From the NCBI RefSeq assembly GCF_902459695.1, contig NZ_CABPRZ010000013.1, positions 62,001-126,000 of the forward strand: DNA of 64,000 nt. The letters are read 5' to 3'. The position numbers were made by a program, and so were the translations under genes. Source of the stretch: Pandoraea terrae. Lineage in GTDB: Bacteria > Pseudomonadota > Gammaproteobacteria > Burkholderiales > Burkholderiaceae. How positions within the stretch are numbered: position 1 is the stretch's first letter; every line of letters starts with the position of its first letter. A model generated the notes under the pieces. The model was not told the DNA's origin, ran no database searches, and saw nothing but the letters and a program-made list of their open reading frames with translations. Positions 36,167 through 45,984 of this stretch are shown one piece after another.

Positions 36167-37069
36167 CTAAGCCTGCGGCGCCGGATCGATTTTCTGTTTC
36201 ATCGCGGCGACAAATCGTTCCGTGACTTTCGGCAGCGTACGGCCGCGCCGTTTGATAAGCGCAATCGGACGTACAAACGCAGGATCATTGATCGGTCGGA
36301 CAATGAGCCCGGGCTCTGCACGGACCTCCCGCGCGGTGCCAGGCAGAATGGTCACGCCGAGTCCGCCGCGTACCATCGCAACCGCCGTCATCATGTACAT
36401 CGGCTCGCAAGCCACTTCGGGCGTACAGCGGGCGTCGGAGAAAGCCGCGTCGACGACAGCCCTCACGCTTGTGCCCTGGGCCGTCAGCACAAGCGGCACG
36501 CTGGCGAGGTCCGTCAGGCGGATGTGACGCATCCGCGCTAACGGATGTGCCTTCGGACATACGGCGACGAGCCGATCGACCCCGGTATGCAGGACATCGA
36601 ATGCCGCGTCCGCCTGACCGCCTCCCGTCAATCCAATGTCCACTTCCTCGTTGCGGACCAGCTCATTGACCTGGCTCGCTACCACATCGCGGATATGGAA
36701 GCCGGCGCGAGGCACGTCCTTTCTCAGATCCTGAATCAGATCGGGCAGGAGACTCGCGGCGAATGTCGGCAGGCAAGCAATTCTCACGACGCCCCAGGAA
36801 CCCTCTCCGAGGGCCCGGGCATCGATCAACACGTGCTCCATGTCATTGAGCGACTTCTGCAGGAGCGGCAACAGATCGCGGCCGGCGGGCGTCAACGCCA
36901 CGTTGCGGCTGTCCCGGTCGAAGAGCCGCACGCCAACGATTTCCTCAAGCCGGCGAATCTGGACCGTCAAAGCAGGCTGGGACAAGTGCAGGCGCGCTGC
37001 CGCTCGCGTGAAGTTACCCGCGTGTGCGACGGCCACGAACGCCCGGATATCGCGAAGATTGAGATCCAT
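36167..37069 (-). CDS. LysR-family transcriptional regulator
   Basis: Predicted 300-residue LysR protein. The N-terminus is LNLRDIRAFVAVAHAGNFTRAAARLHLSQPALTVQIRRLEEIVGVRLFDR, a clear LysR helix-turn-helix, followed by a full effector domain ending KKRGRTLPKVTERFVAAM. It is divergent from the CitMHS carrier, with 99 bp between starts, and is therefore the likely regulator of that transporter and the downstream AtuA genes. Convergent with the orphan binding protein gene. Confidence 0.88.
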   Translation of the reverse strand: MDLNLRDIRAFVAVAHAGNFTRAAARLHLSQPALTVQIRRLEEIVGVRLFDRDSRNVALTPAGRDLLPLLQKSLNDMEHVLIDARALGEGSWGVVRIACLPTFAASLLPDLIQDLRKDVPRAGFHIRDVVASQVNELVRNEEVDIGLTGGGQADAAFDVLHTGVDRLVAVCPKAHPLARMRHIRLTDLASVPLVLTAQGTSVRAVVDAAFSDARCTPEVACEPMYMMTAVAMVRGGLGVTILPGTAREVRAEPGLIVRPINDPAFVRPIALIKRRGRTLPKVTERFVAAMKQKIDPAPQA

Positions 37070-37168
37070 TACGATTATTGATTGCTGCTATCAGATCATT
37101 TCAATTGCATTATCACTGGATCAAAATTACGCTGGTTTGCATGAGAAGACAAGAACGGAGACAAGCTT

Positions 37169-38473
37169 ATGCTGCCATTTCTCGGGTTGGCCACCATCAT
37201 CGTCCTGCTCGCGGCGATTCTGTCGAAACGCATGTCGCCGCTCGTGGCGCTGATCATTGTGCCCATTGCGGCCTCGTTGATCGGCGGCTTCGGGTTGCAG
37301 ACCAGCAAGTTTGTGATTGACGGGCTCAAGAGCCTGGCGCCGGTCGTCGGCATGTTCGTATTCGCCATTCTCTATTTCGGCACGATTACGGATGCCGGTA
37401 CCCTCGATCCCATCATTGACCGCATCCTGCGCGCCGTCGGCACGCGGCCGACGCGCATTGTCGTGGGCTCGACGCTGCTTGCGCTGTTGATCCACCTCGA
37501 CGGTTCCGGCGCCGTATGCTTCCTCGTCACGATTCCCGCGATGCTGCCGCTCTACGATCGGCTGCAGATGGATCGCCGCGTGCTGGCCGCTGCCGTATCG
37601 ATGGCGGCTGGCATCAACTTCCTTCCCTGGACCGGGCCGATGATTCGGGCATCCGCGTCGCTGCATCTGCCGGTCTCCACGCTTTTCAACCCGCTGATTC
37701 CGGTGCAGCTCACCGGTCTCATATTCGTGTTCGGCACGGCATACTGGCTCGGCCGGCGCGAGGAAATACGCCTGGGCCTGACGGGCGGCGCAGGCGACAT
37801 TCCCATGCCGAAGCGTGAATTGACGGCCGAGGAACAGGCCCTGCGCCGCCCGAAGCACTTCTGGTTCAACATCGTCCTGACGCTGATCGTCCTCGGCACC
37901 ATGGTCGTGATGGGTGAGAAGGTGCCTCCGGCGCTGATGTTCATGGTCGGGCTGTGCATTGCGCTGATGGTGAACTATCCGAACGTGGAAATGCAGCGCA
38001 AGCGCATCGATGCCCATGCGCGTGCTGCGCTGATGATGGCCGGCATCCTGCTCGCTGCCGGCGTGTTTACGGGGGTGATGCAGGGCAGCGGGATGCTCAA
38101 GGCGATGGCGCAGGCGGCGGTCGGCTTCGTGCCACCGGCGATGGCCGCGCACATTCCGGCGGCGCTGGGCCTCGTCTCGATGCCGCTCAGCATGCTGTTC
38201 GATCCTGACTCGTTTTATTTTGGCGTGCTGCCCGTGGTCGCCGAGGTGGCGGGGCAGTTAGGTGTGCCGGCTGTGCAGGTGGGCCAGGCTGCACTACTCG
38301 GGCAGATGACCACAGGCTTCCCGGTGAGTCCCCTTACGCCCGCGACGTTCCTGGTCGTAGGGCTGTGTGGCATCGACCTTGCCGATCATCAGAAATTTAC
38401 ATTTCCGCTCTTGTTCGGCGCTTCGATCATCATGACGGTCGCATGCGTTGTGCTTGGCGTCTTTCCATTGTGA
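37169..38473 (+). CDS. CitMHS-family carboxylate transporter
   Basis: Predicted 434-residue, about 12-helix inner-membrane carrier of the CitMHS family (metal-citrate/proton symporters and related carboxylate carriers). Family marks include ILYFGTITDAGTLDPIIDRIL, THE-like LIHLDGSGAVCFLVTIPAMLPLY, AGINFLPWTGPMIRAS and a C-terminal FPVSPLTPATFLVVGLCGIDLADHQKFTF. The gene continues 31 bp before atuA. Substrate is probably a di- or tricarboxylate; which one is inferred only from context. Confidence 0.88.
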   Translation: MLPFLGLATIIVLLAAILSKRMSPLVALIIVPIAASLIGGFGLQTSKFVIDGLKSLAPVVGMFVFAILYFGTITDAGTLDPIIDRILRAVGTRPTRIVVGSTLLALLIHLDGSGAVCFLVTIPAMLPLYDRLQMDRRVLAAAVSMAAGINFLPWTGPMIRASASLHLPVSTLFNPLIPVQLTGLIFVFGTAYWLGRREEIRLGLTGGAGDIPMPKRELTAEEQALRRPKHFWFNIVLTLIVLGTMVVMGEKVPPALMFMVGLCIALMVNYPNVEMQRKRIDAHARAALMMAGILLAAGVFTGVMQGSGMLKAMAQAAVGFVPPAMAAHIPAALGLVSMPLSMLFDPDSFYFGVLPVVAEVAGQLGVPAVQVGQAALLGQMTTGFPVSPLTPATFLVVGLCGIDLADHQKFTFPLLFGASIIMTVACVVLGVFPL

Positions 38474-38504
38474 GTTTGCGCATGATTGCGCGGGAGCGAC
38501 AGAC

Positions 38505-39866
38505 ATGACGACAACTCAGGGCACGCGCCGCGTGGTGCGCCTCGGTGCGGGCGCGGGCTACTCCGGCGACCGCATCGAGCCGGCCGTCGAACTGGCGGCG
38601 CACGGCGCGCTCGACTATCTCGTGTTCGAATGCCTGGCCGAGCGGACGATCGCGATTGCCCAGCAGGCGCGACGTGCCAATCCCGATCTTGGCTACGACC
38701 CGCTGCTGGACGCGCGCATGCGCGCGGTGCTGCCCATCGCGGTGGCGGGGGGCGTGCGCATCATTTCAAACATGGGCGCGGCCAATCCGTTGGCTGCCGC
38801 GACAAAGACCGCGCAGATTGCGCGCGAGCTCGGGCTCGGCGGGCTGAAGATCGCGGCTGTGACCGGCGACGACGTGCTCGACGTGGTGATGCACGGCGAC
38901 TTCCGCTTCGAGGAATCGGGCGAGCGCGTTTCGGCATACGCGGGCCGTCTTGTGTCGGCCAACGCCTACTTGGGCGCGGCACCCATCGTCGCCGCGCTGG
39001 CGGCGGGCGCCGACATCGTGCTGACGGGGCGTGTCGCCGATCCGTCGCTTTTCACCGCGCCGCTGATTCACGAGTTCGGCTGGGACATGGACGATTGGGC
39101 GGCACTGGGGCAGGCGACCGTCGTAGGACACCTGCTGGAATGCGCAGGACAGGTGACAGGCGGCTATTTCGCCGATCCCGGCTTCAAGGACGTGTCCGAT
39201 CTCGCGCGTCTCGGCTTTCCGATAGGAGAGGTCAGCGCCGACGGTTCCGTCGTTATCACGAAAGTGCCCCAGGCTGGCGGCCGCGTGACCGAGGCGACGT
39301 GCAAGGAACAGCTTATCTACGAGATCCACGATCCCCGACGGTATCTGCAGCCCGATGTGGTTGCGGACTTCACGCAAGTCAGCGTGCATGAGGAAGCGCC
39401 GGATCGTGTGCGGGTCACGGGAGGCCGCGGCACGGCCCGTACGGACACGCTGAAGGTAACGGTCGCATACACCGACGGCTATATCGGCGAGGGCCAGATT
39501 TCGTACGGCGGGCCGGGCGCAGTCGCACGCGCGCGGCTCGCGCTGGACATCGTGCGCGAAAGGCTCCGACTGACGGGCGTAGAGACGAGCGAACTGCGCT
39601 TCGATCTGATCGGCGTGAGTTCGCTCTATGGCGAAATGATCGCTGCGGGTACACCTGAGCCGTGCGAAGTGCGCGTGCGCGTGGCTGGACGCACCTTGTC
39701 GGCTGCGCAGGCCGCCCGGATTGGCAATGAAGTCGAGGCGCTCTATACGAACGGTCCGTCCGGCGGTGGCGGTGCGACAAAGGCGGTACGCGAGGTCCTT
39801 GCAGTGCAGTCAGTCCTGTTGCCGAGGGCGGAGACGAAGCCTGCGTTCCAGTTCGTGGAGGTATGA
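38505..39866 (+). CDS. AtuA-family protein (DUF1446)
   Basis: Predicted 453-residue cytosolic AtuA-family protein. AtuA was named from acyclic terpene utilisation in Pseudomonas, but the reaction of the family is not firmly known. Diagnostic stretches are RLGAGAGYSGDRIEPAVELAAHG, DYLVFECLAERTIAIAQ, ISNMGAANPLAA, GADIVLTGRVADPSLF and PYGGPGAVARARLAL-like near residue 340. The ATG at 38505 is preceded by GGGAG at 38491-38495 and fits the family start. It is followed 1 bp later by the small AtuA partner; no geranyl-CoA carboxylase genes are nearby, so a role outside terpene degradation is likely. Confidence 0.83.
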   Translation: MTTTQGTRRVVRLGAGAGYSGDRIEPAVELAAHGALDYLVFECLAERTIAIAQQARRANPDLGYDPLLDARMRAVLPIAVAGGVRIISNMGAANPLAAATKTAQIARELGLGGLKIAAVTGDDVLDVVMHGDFRFEESGERVSAYAGRLVSANAYLGAAPIVAALAAGADIVLTGRVADPSLFTAPLIHEFGWDMDDWAALGQATVVGHLLECAGQVTGGYFADPGFKDVSDLARLGFPIGEVSADGSVVITKVPQAGGRVTEATCKEQLIYEIHDPRRYLQPDVVADFTQVSVHEEAPDRVRVTGGRGTARTDTLKVTVAYTDGYIGEGQISYGGPGAVARARLALDIVRERLRLTGVETSELRFDLIGVSSLYGEMIAAGTPEPCEVRVRVAGRTLSAAQAARIGNEVEALYTNGPSGGGGATKAVREVLAVQSVLLPRAETKPAFQFVEV

Positions 39867-39867
39867 G

Positions 39868-40185
39868 ATGAAATTGAGAGACCTGGCACATGCGCGAACC
39901 GGCGACAAAGGCAACACGCTCAATGTGTCCGTTATTTGCTACGACGCGCGCGATTACGAACGCCTGCGTCGTGCGTTGTCGGTAGAACGTGTGAAAGCGC
40001 ATTTGAGTGACGTTGTCCGGGGCGACGTCGTGCGGTATGAGCTCCCAAAACTTGCTGCGTTCAACTTCGTTCTGGGGCAAGCACTCGGTGGCGGCGTGAC
40101 GCGCTCCCTCGCCCTCGATGCACATGGCAAGTCCCTGAGTTCGGCATTGCTGAGCCTGGAGATCCCCGACGCGGGTGAGCGATGA
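39868..40185 (+). CDS. AtuA-associated small protein (AtuA-like ferredoxin-fold)
   Basis: A 105-residue protein, with a clear GGAGGT ribosome site 5 bases before the ATG at 39868. The start MKLRDLAHARTGDKGNTLNVSVICYD and the ending AFNFVLGQALGGGVTRSLALDAHGKSLSSALL match the C-terminal domain seen fused to AtuA in other bacteria, here encoded as a separate gene. It probably forms a complex with AtuA; the function is unknown. Confidence 0.8.
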   Translation: MKLRDLAHARTGDKGNTLNVSVICYDARDYERLRRALSVERVKAHLSDVVRGDVVRYELPKLAAFNFVLGQALGGGVTRSLALDAHGKSLSSALLSLEIPDAGER

Positions 40186-40207
40186 GGGGCGAGTGACGGG
40201 GCACCGC

Positions 40208-40675
40208 TCACTTGCCCTGCTGCGCGTTCCAGGCCTCGTACAGATCCTGGCCCTGGTCGCGGGCTCGCACGTAGGTCAACTTCATCTCCCGCTGCTCAAG
40301 TGGTTTGGCCAGCTCCACATAGCCACGTTCCGCAGATAGATCAAAGGGCGCGCCGTCTTCGTTGGAGTACGCGTAGTAGACCTGGCTCACGCCTGCCAGG
40401 TACATCGCGGACAAGCACATTGAACAAGGGTATCCGCTGGCGTAGACCGTGCTTCCGCTCAAGTCGGTAGTCCCCAGGGACTTGCTGGCAGCGCGCACCG
40501 CCTGCATTTCCGCATGCGCGCTGGGGTCGCAGGTTGCGTCAACCTCGTTTACCGAGCGGGCCAGGACCTTGCCGTCCTTTACGAGCACGGCGCCGAAGGG
40601 CCAGGTCTTGCGTTCGCGCACGTTTTCCATCGCAAGCCGGATGGAATCTACCAGGTAGGTTTCAGTGCTTGACAT
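40208..40675 (-). CDS. zinc-dependent nucleobase/nucleoside deaminase (guanine deaminase-like)
   Basis: Predicted 155-residue CDA-fold deaminase. The zinc site is HAE (His54, Glu56) with PCSMC (Cys84, Cys87), and VNEVDATCDPSAHAEMQAV is typical of the guanine-deaminase/tRNA-deaminase-like group; length is close to Bacillus GuaD (156). It would hydrolyse an amino group on guanine or a related base. The ATG at 40675 has GGAGAG 7 bases upstream; the extended frame to 40795 is not family-like. It stands alone, convergent with the AtuA partner gene. Confidence 0.83.
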   Translation of the reverse strand: MSSTETYLVDSIRLAMENVRERKTWPFGAVLVKDGKVLARSVNEVDATCDPSAHAEMQAVRAASKSLGTTDLSGSTVYASGYPCSMCLSAMYLAGVSQVYYAYSNEDGAPFDLSAERGYVELAKPLEQREMKLTYVRARDQGQDLYEAWNAQQGK

Positions 40676-40951
40676 ATAGTCTCTCCAGAACGGCTGTTGC
40701 CAAGCCGATGTTGTCGCAAACATTGCGATGCTGACGGCGCACCGAGTCGCGTTTTCGTTAGGATAGATGACCATATCCCAGGAGAACAGGCTCACATAGC
40801 TGTGAGCTGTTATAGGGCAAATAACAAATGTCGGATCAGGGCGGCTTGTCGGGGCTGCAGCGGACGAACCGGGCAGTTGGCAGGCCTCGGTCCCAGGCCA
40901 TGCCTCGTGCCGGAGAACGCCTCCGGCACGGAGCTTGTGAGGCGCAGCGGC

Positions 40952-41440
40952 TTATTTCAGCCTGGACTGAACCTTCTCAATGGCTTTTGCCGCGCATGCC
41001 TCGTCGAGGTTGCCACTGGGTGTACCGCCGACGCCGACCGCACCGATCACCTCATCTCCCACTTTGATGGGAACGCCCCCGCCGAGTATCAGGAAGCCGT
41101 CGACTGCGGTGAGTTGGGCCGATGCCGGATTCTTCTGGATATTCTCGACGATCCGGCTGGTGGGATTGCGGGTGGAAGCAGAGGTATAGGCCTTTCGGCG
41201 CGCGGAATCGACGGTATGCGGTCCGGCATTGTCTGCGCGCATAAGCGCACGCAATACGCCCGACCGGTCCACGACGGCAGCCGTAACGTTGTAATGATCC
41301 GCAGCACAGATATGGACTGCCTGCTGCGCGATTTCGACTGCAGCTTCGAGTGAGACATTCTTCTCCTGAAGCAACTGCGCCGAGGCCGCAGTGGAAAGTG
41401 AGGCTGCGGCAATCAAAGGAAGGGCAGAGCGGATGATCAT
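40952..41440 (-). CDS. secreted GlcG/HbpS-family protein
   Basis: Predicted 162-residue secreted protein with a signal peptide (SLSTAASAQ). The mature part is a complete GlcG/HbpS domain: SLEAAVEIAQQAVHICAADHYNVTAAVVDRSGVLRALMRADNAGPHTVDSARRKAYTSAS and GGGVPIKVGDEVIGAVGVGGTPSGNLDEACAAKAIEKV. HbpS binds haem in Streptomyces; GlcG homologues occur with glycolate genes. The start has a textbook CAGGAG 6 bases upstream. No neighbour fixes the role. Confidence 0.87.
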   Translation of the reverse strand: MIIRSALPLIAAASLSTAASAQLLQEKNVSLEAAVEIAQQAVHICAADHYNVTAAVVDRSGVLRALMRADNAGPHTVDSARRKAYTSASTRNPTSRIVENIQKNPASAQLTAVDGFLILGGGVPIKVGDEVIGAVGVGGTPSGNLDEACAAKAIEKVQSRLK

Positions 41441-41714
41441 GCGGACTCCTGGGATGAGTGACCGAAGCGCTGACCAACGAAGGTTGGCGAGCCAGGGAGG
41501 GTGTCTCTCCACTTGCGGGCTGTGCTCGTCCTACGCGGAAAATGTGCGTGGACGGCGGGGAATAAACCGCCTGCCGGTAATGCGGGTGCCGGCTGTCCAG
41601 CGACTTGCGGACCGAATGTGGAGATCAACCGGTGATCATGATAGAGGTGGACTCGCACTCAATACAATGAAATTGTGCGATTGAGGCGGCGCGACCGCTA
41701 TTGCCCGCACTCAT

Positions 41715-42497
41715 CTACACGACCAGACTCGATATACGGTCAGCCGTACGCCGAAGCGGTTCAAGGAAGGACTTTTCCATCTGTGCGGGCGACGTCCGGT
41801 TGGCCTGGCCGCTGATGTTCATGGCCGCGACGACGTGACCCGCACGATTGCGGATGGGGACCGCCAGCGAGATCAAGCCCTCTTCCAGTTCCTGATCGAC
41901 TAACGCCCACCCCTGTTGCCGCGCTTTCATGACGCTCGATTTGAGTTGCTCCCGATCACGCACTGTCTTCGCAGTGTAGTGATGAAGATCGGCGCGGCCG
42001 ACGGCCTCGTCGAGCTCGCGGTCGGACAACGCCGCCAACATCACGCGGCCCATCGACGTACACCACGCCGGCAGGCGGCTGCCGATGGACAGGTTGATCG
42101 ACATCACCTTACGCACGGGTACCCGCAGTACGTAGACGATGTCGTCGCCGTCGAGCACCGATGCCGAGCAGCTTTCCTGCACCTCCTGTACGAGTGCCTC
42201 CATGAACGGCTCGGCCAGATTCCATAGCGGCATCGATGTCAGGTAGGAAAAGCCGAGGTCCAGGATCTTGGGCGTGAGGCGGAACAGCCGGCCGTCACTG
42301 CGCACATAACCCAATGTCTGCAGCGTGAGGAGGATGCGGCGGGCGCCGGCACGCGTGAGCCCGGACGCCTGTGCGACTTCTGTCAGCGTTTGGGCAGGGT
42401 GCTCGGCGTTGAAAGCCTTCACGACGGCCAGGCCTCGCGCGAAGGATTGCACGTACGAGTCGCTGGACTTCTTCTCTGCGCTATCGGATGAGGTCAT
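41715..42497 (-). CDS. pcaR: IclR-family regulator of the beta-ketoadipate pathway (PcaR-like)
   Basis: Predicted 260-residue IclR protein with the PcaR/PobR/PcaU subfamily look: YVQSFARGLAVVKAFNAEHPAQTLTEVAQASGLTRAGARRILLTLQTLGYVRSDGRLFRLTPKILDLGFSYLTSMPLWNLAEPFMEAL and SCSASVLDGDDIVYVLRVPVRKVMSINLSIGSRLPAWCTSMGRVMLA. It is divergent from pcaI; two PcaR-type boxes lie between. PcaR activates pca genes in response to beta-ketoadipate. The symbol rests on subfamily and location. Confidence 0.82.
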   Translation of the reverse strand: MTSSDSAEKKSSDSYVQSFARGLAVVKAFNAEHPAQTLTEVAQASGLTRAGARRILLTLQTLGYVRSDGRLFRLTPKILDLGFSYLTSMPLWNLAEPFMEALVQEVQESCSASVLDGDDIVYVLRVPVRKVMSINLSIGSRLPAWCTSMGRVMLAALSDRELDEAVGRADLHHYTAKTVRDREQLKSSVMKARQQGWALVDQELEEGLISLAVPIRNRAGHVVAAMNISGQANRTSPAQMEKSFLEPLRRTADRISSLVV

Positions 42498-42611
42498 GTC
42501 GTCTATGAATCGGGCCGGTTGAGGCTTGCACGCGCTCCCGGCGCAAACGCCAAGGGTAATGGATTTGCGCCGCGTCAGCTACCTGAAGACCGCGCTGTCC
42601 ACCGAAGTCCC

Positions 42612-42640
42612 TTGACAGGGCGCATCGACATTCCTATCCT
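42612..42640 (+). promoter_or_regulatory. sigma-70 promoter of pcaIJF
   Basis: TTGACA (42612-42617) and TATCCT (42635-42640) with a 17-base spacer. The predicted transcription start, near 42647, falls inside the first PcaR-like box, and a leader of about 136 bases precedes pcaI. Confidence 0.7.
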
Positions 42641-42642
42641 AT

Positions 42643-42676
42643 GTTCATGTAGCGAATTCATGTTCGCACAGCGAAC
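42643..42676 (+). promoter_or_regulatory. tandem PcaR-like operator boxes
   Basis: Two 15-bp boxes repeat at 19-base spacing: GTTCATGTAGCGAAT (42643-42657) and the perfect dyad GTTCGCACAGCGAAC (42662-42676), sharing 10 of 15 positions. They resemble the GTTCG-N5-CGNAC type site described for PcaR. Placement just after the -10 matches PcaR control at pcaIJ. Confidence 0.72.
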
Positions 42677-42782
42677 GTCGAGGGTAACAAGAAAGGCGTC
42701 CCGTTCGGCGGCATGGGCGATGGGGTTGATGATTTGCAGTGAGTGCACCCCATAAGGGGGGGCGCAGGCACCGGGAGGTTGT

Positions 42783-43460
42783 GTGATCAACAAGATTTAC
42801 GATTCGCTGGCGGCGTCGGTCGCCGACATCCGTGATGGCGCGACCATCATGATCGGCGGCTTCGGCAACGCCGGCATGCCGTCGGACCTGATCGACGCGC
42901 TGATCGCGCAGGGCGCACGCGACCTGACGATCGTCAACAACAACGCGGGCAACGGCGAGACCGGACTCGCTGCGCTACTGGGGACCCGCCGGGTGCGCAA
43001 GATCATCTGCTCGTTTCCGCGCCAGACCGATTCCCAGGTATTCGACGGCTTGTACCGCGCCGGGGAGATCGAGCTCGAACTGGTGCCTCAAGGCAATCTT
43101 GCCGAGCGCATTCGCGCCGCGGGGGCAGGCGTCGGCGGCTTCTTCACGCCGACCGGCTACGGCACGCCGCTGGCCGAGGGCAAGGAAACGCGCGTGATCG
43201 ACGGCAAGCCGTACGTGTTCGAGACCCCGATCCATGCCGATTTCGCGCTCATCAAGGCGCTCAAAGGCGACCGCTGGGGCAACCTCGTGTACCGCAAGAC
43301 GGCGCGCAATTTCGGCCCGATCATGGCGAGCGCGGCGAAATGCGCCATCGCACAGGTCAGCGAGATCGTCGATCTGGGTGAACTCGATCCCGAGGCCGTC
43401 GTCACACCGGGGATCTTCGTGCAGCGTATCGTCGCGACCCCGTCGCATCCGGCTGCCTGA
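42783..43460 (+). CDS. pcaI: 3-oxoadipate CoA-transferase subunit A
   Basis: Predicted 225-residue alpha subunit of a family I CoA-transferase. IRDGATIMIGGFGNAGMPSDLIDALIAQGARDLTIVNNNAGNGETGLAALL and the RKIICSFPRQTDSQVFDGLY stretch are typical of PcaI. With PcaJ it moves CoA from succinyl-CoA to beta-ketoadipate. A GTG start at 42783 has GGGAGG upstream. Head of pcaI-pcaJ-pcaF and under the promoter and boxes above. Confidence 0.93.
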   Translation: MINKIYDSLAASVADIRDGATIMIGGFGNAGMPSDLIDALIAQGARDLTIVNNNAGNGETGLAALLGTRRVRKIICSFPRQTDSQVFDGLYRAGEIELELVPQGNLAERIRAAGAGVGGFFTPTGYGTPLAEGKETRVIDGKPYVFETPIHADFALIKALKGDRWGNLVYRKTARNFGPIMASAAKCAIAQVSEIVDLGELDPEAVVTPGIFVQRIVATPSHPAA

Positions 43461-43499
43461 GCGCGCATCAGCACGCCCCACGCTCTTACTGGAATTGCC

Positions 43500-44141
43500 A
43501 TGCAACGACTCACCAGAGACCAGATAGCCGCCCGTGTCGCGGCCGACATTCCCGACGGCGCCTACGTCAACCTCGGCATCGGCCTGCCGACGGCCGTCGC
43601 CAACCACCTGCCTCAGGACCGCGAAATCATCCTGCAAAGCGAGAACGGCGTGATCGGCATGGGCCCGGCACCGGCGCCTGGCGAGGAGGACGAGGACCTC
43701 ATCAACGCCGGCAAGCAGCCCGTCACGCTCAAGCCCGGCGGCGCGTACTTCCATCATGCCGACTCGTTCGCGATGATGCGCGGCGGTCATCTCGACTACT
43801 GCGTGCTCGGGGCGTTCCAGGTATCGGTGCGCGGCGACCTCGCCAACTGGCACACGGGGGCGCCCGACGCGATCCCCGCCGTGGGCGGCGCGATGGACCT
43901 CGCCACCGGCGCGAAGCAGGTCTTCGTGATGATGGAGCACCTGACCAAGCAGGGTCAGAGCAAGATCGTCGAGGCCTGCACCTATCCGTTGACCGGCGTC
44001 GGCTGCGTCACGCGCATCTACACCGATCTTGCCGTGCTCGACGTGACGCCCGACGGCCTGCGTGTGCGCGACATCGTCGACGGGCTCGATTTCGACGAAC
44101 TGCAGCGGCTTACCGGCGTGCCGATGCTGCCGGCGGCCTGA
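43500..44141 (+). CDS. pcaJ: 3-oxoadipate CoA-transferase subunit B
   Basis: Predicted 213-residue beta subunit. It carries the catalytic Glu in the QSENGVIGMGPAP motif (Glu48), which forms the glutamyl-CoA thioester, and the family ending VRDIVDGLDFDELQRLTGVPML. It lies 39 bp after pcaI and forms the alpha/beta enzyme with it. Confidence 0.94.
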   Translation: MQRLTRDQIAARVAADIPDGAYVNLGIGLPTAVANHLPQDREIILQSENGVIGMGPAPAPGEEDEDLINAGKQPVTLKPGGAYFHHADSFAMMRGGHLDYCVLGAFQVSVRGDLANWHTGAPDAIPAVGGAMDLATGAKQVFVMMEHLTKQGQSKIVEACTYPLTGVGCVTRIYTDLAVLDVTPDGLRVRDIVDGLDFDELQRLTGVPMLPAA

Positions 44142-44182
44142 ACGCTACCGGCCAGGTTTTGCCCATTGGAGATAGATCTACG

Positions 44183-45385
<1,203 letters not shown>

Positions 45386-45442
45386 GCTGTTGCCGGGCGC
45401 TTCTGCGCGGTCCAACGAGATCCTGCTCAAGCCATGCATATG

Positions 45443-45466
45443 TGGCATACCGAATGGCATACCGAA
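45443..45466. repeat. tandem 12-bp direct repeat upstream of the psiF-like gene
   Basis: TGGCATACCGAA occurs twice in direct succession (45443-45454 and 45455-45466), ending 144 bases before the PsiF-like start. Tandem direct repeats of this size are common for response-regulator or activator sites; it does not match the Pho box. Confidence 0.65.
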
Positions 45467-45610
45467 ACGCATCTTCAGTCGAATGTGTGGGACTACGCGC
45501 CGCCACCTCGCGGTGAATGGCGCGACGTTGCTGTTTTGCGTCAACGCATTGGGTGCTCGGGCGTTTATTTGCATAAGGCGCTATGCCTTACATTCGAGGA
45601 GGGTATCGTA

Positions 45611-45943
45611 ATGAACAAGCTTCTTGCGGCAACGATAGCAGCATTACTTTGCGCCGGTACGGCCTTCGCCCAGACGGCGGCGCCGGCGCCCGGTGCCCAG
45701 CCGGCCGTTTCGGCCGCGGCTCAAGCGGGAGCGTCCAACTGCGAGGCGCAAGCCGTTGGCAAGAACGGAAAGCCGTTGGCCGGGGCTGCCAAGGCGGCAT
45801 TCATGAAAAAGTGCGAGAGCGGCAATGGCGCTTCCGCCTCAGCGGCCTGCGATGCGAAAGCGGTTGGCAAGAATGGTAAGCCGCTCGCCGGTGCGGCAAA
45901 GACCGCATTCATGAAGAAATGTGAGGCCGATGCGGCGAAGTAA
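45611..45943 (+). CDS. PsiF-repeat secreted protein
   Basis: A 110-residue protein: a signal peptide ending AGTAFAQ, a short Ala/Pro linker, then two near-identical PsiF repeats, each containing C-x-A-x-AVGKNGKPLAGAAK and ending AAFMKKCE or TAFMKKCE. Family members are small periplasmic proteins first named from phosphate-starvation induction in E. coli; their function is unknown. GAGGAGGG lies upstream of the ATG at 45611. A clear terminator follows. Confident as a gene and as PsiF-type; a phosphate response here is not shown. Confidence 0.85.
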   Translation: MNKLLAATIAALLCAGTAFAQTAAPAPGAQPAVSAAAQAGASNCEAQAVGKNGKPLAGAAKAAFMKKCESGNGASASAACDAKAVGKNGKPLAGAAKTAFMKKCEADAAK

Positions 45944-45959
45944 TCCGACGCTCATCAAA

Positions 45960-45984
45960 AAGAGCCGGCGCGATGCCGGCTCTT
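45960..45984 (+). terminator. intrinsic-like terminator after the psiF-like gene
   Basis: Perfect 10-bp stem AAGAGCCGGC / GCCGGCTCTT with loop GCGAT, followed by CTAATTT; an A run precedes it, so it may work both ways. It lies 16 bases after the stop codon. Confidence 0.75.

Noticed and set aside
45611-45943. Internal repeats of the psiF-like gene as a possible mobile or CRISPR-like repeat
   Set aside because: They are two in-frame protein repeats of the PsiF family, not a DNA repeat array.
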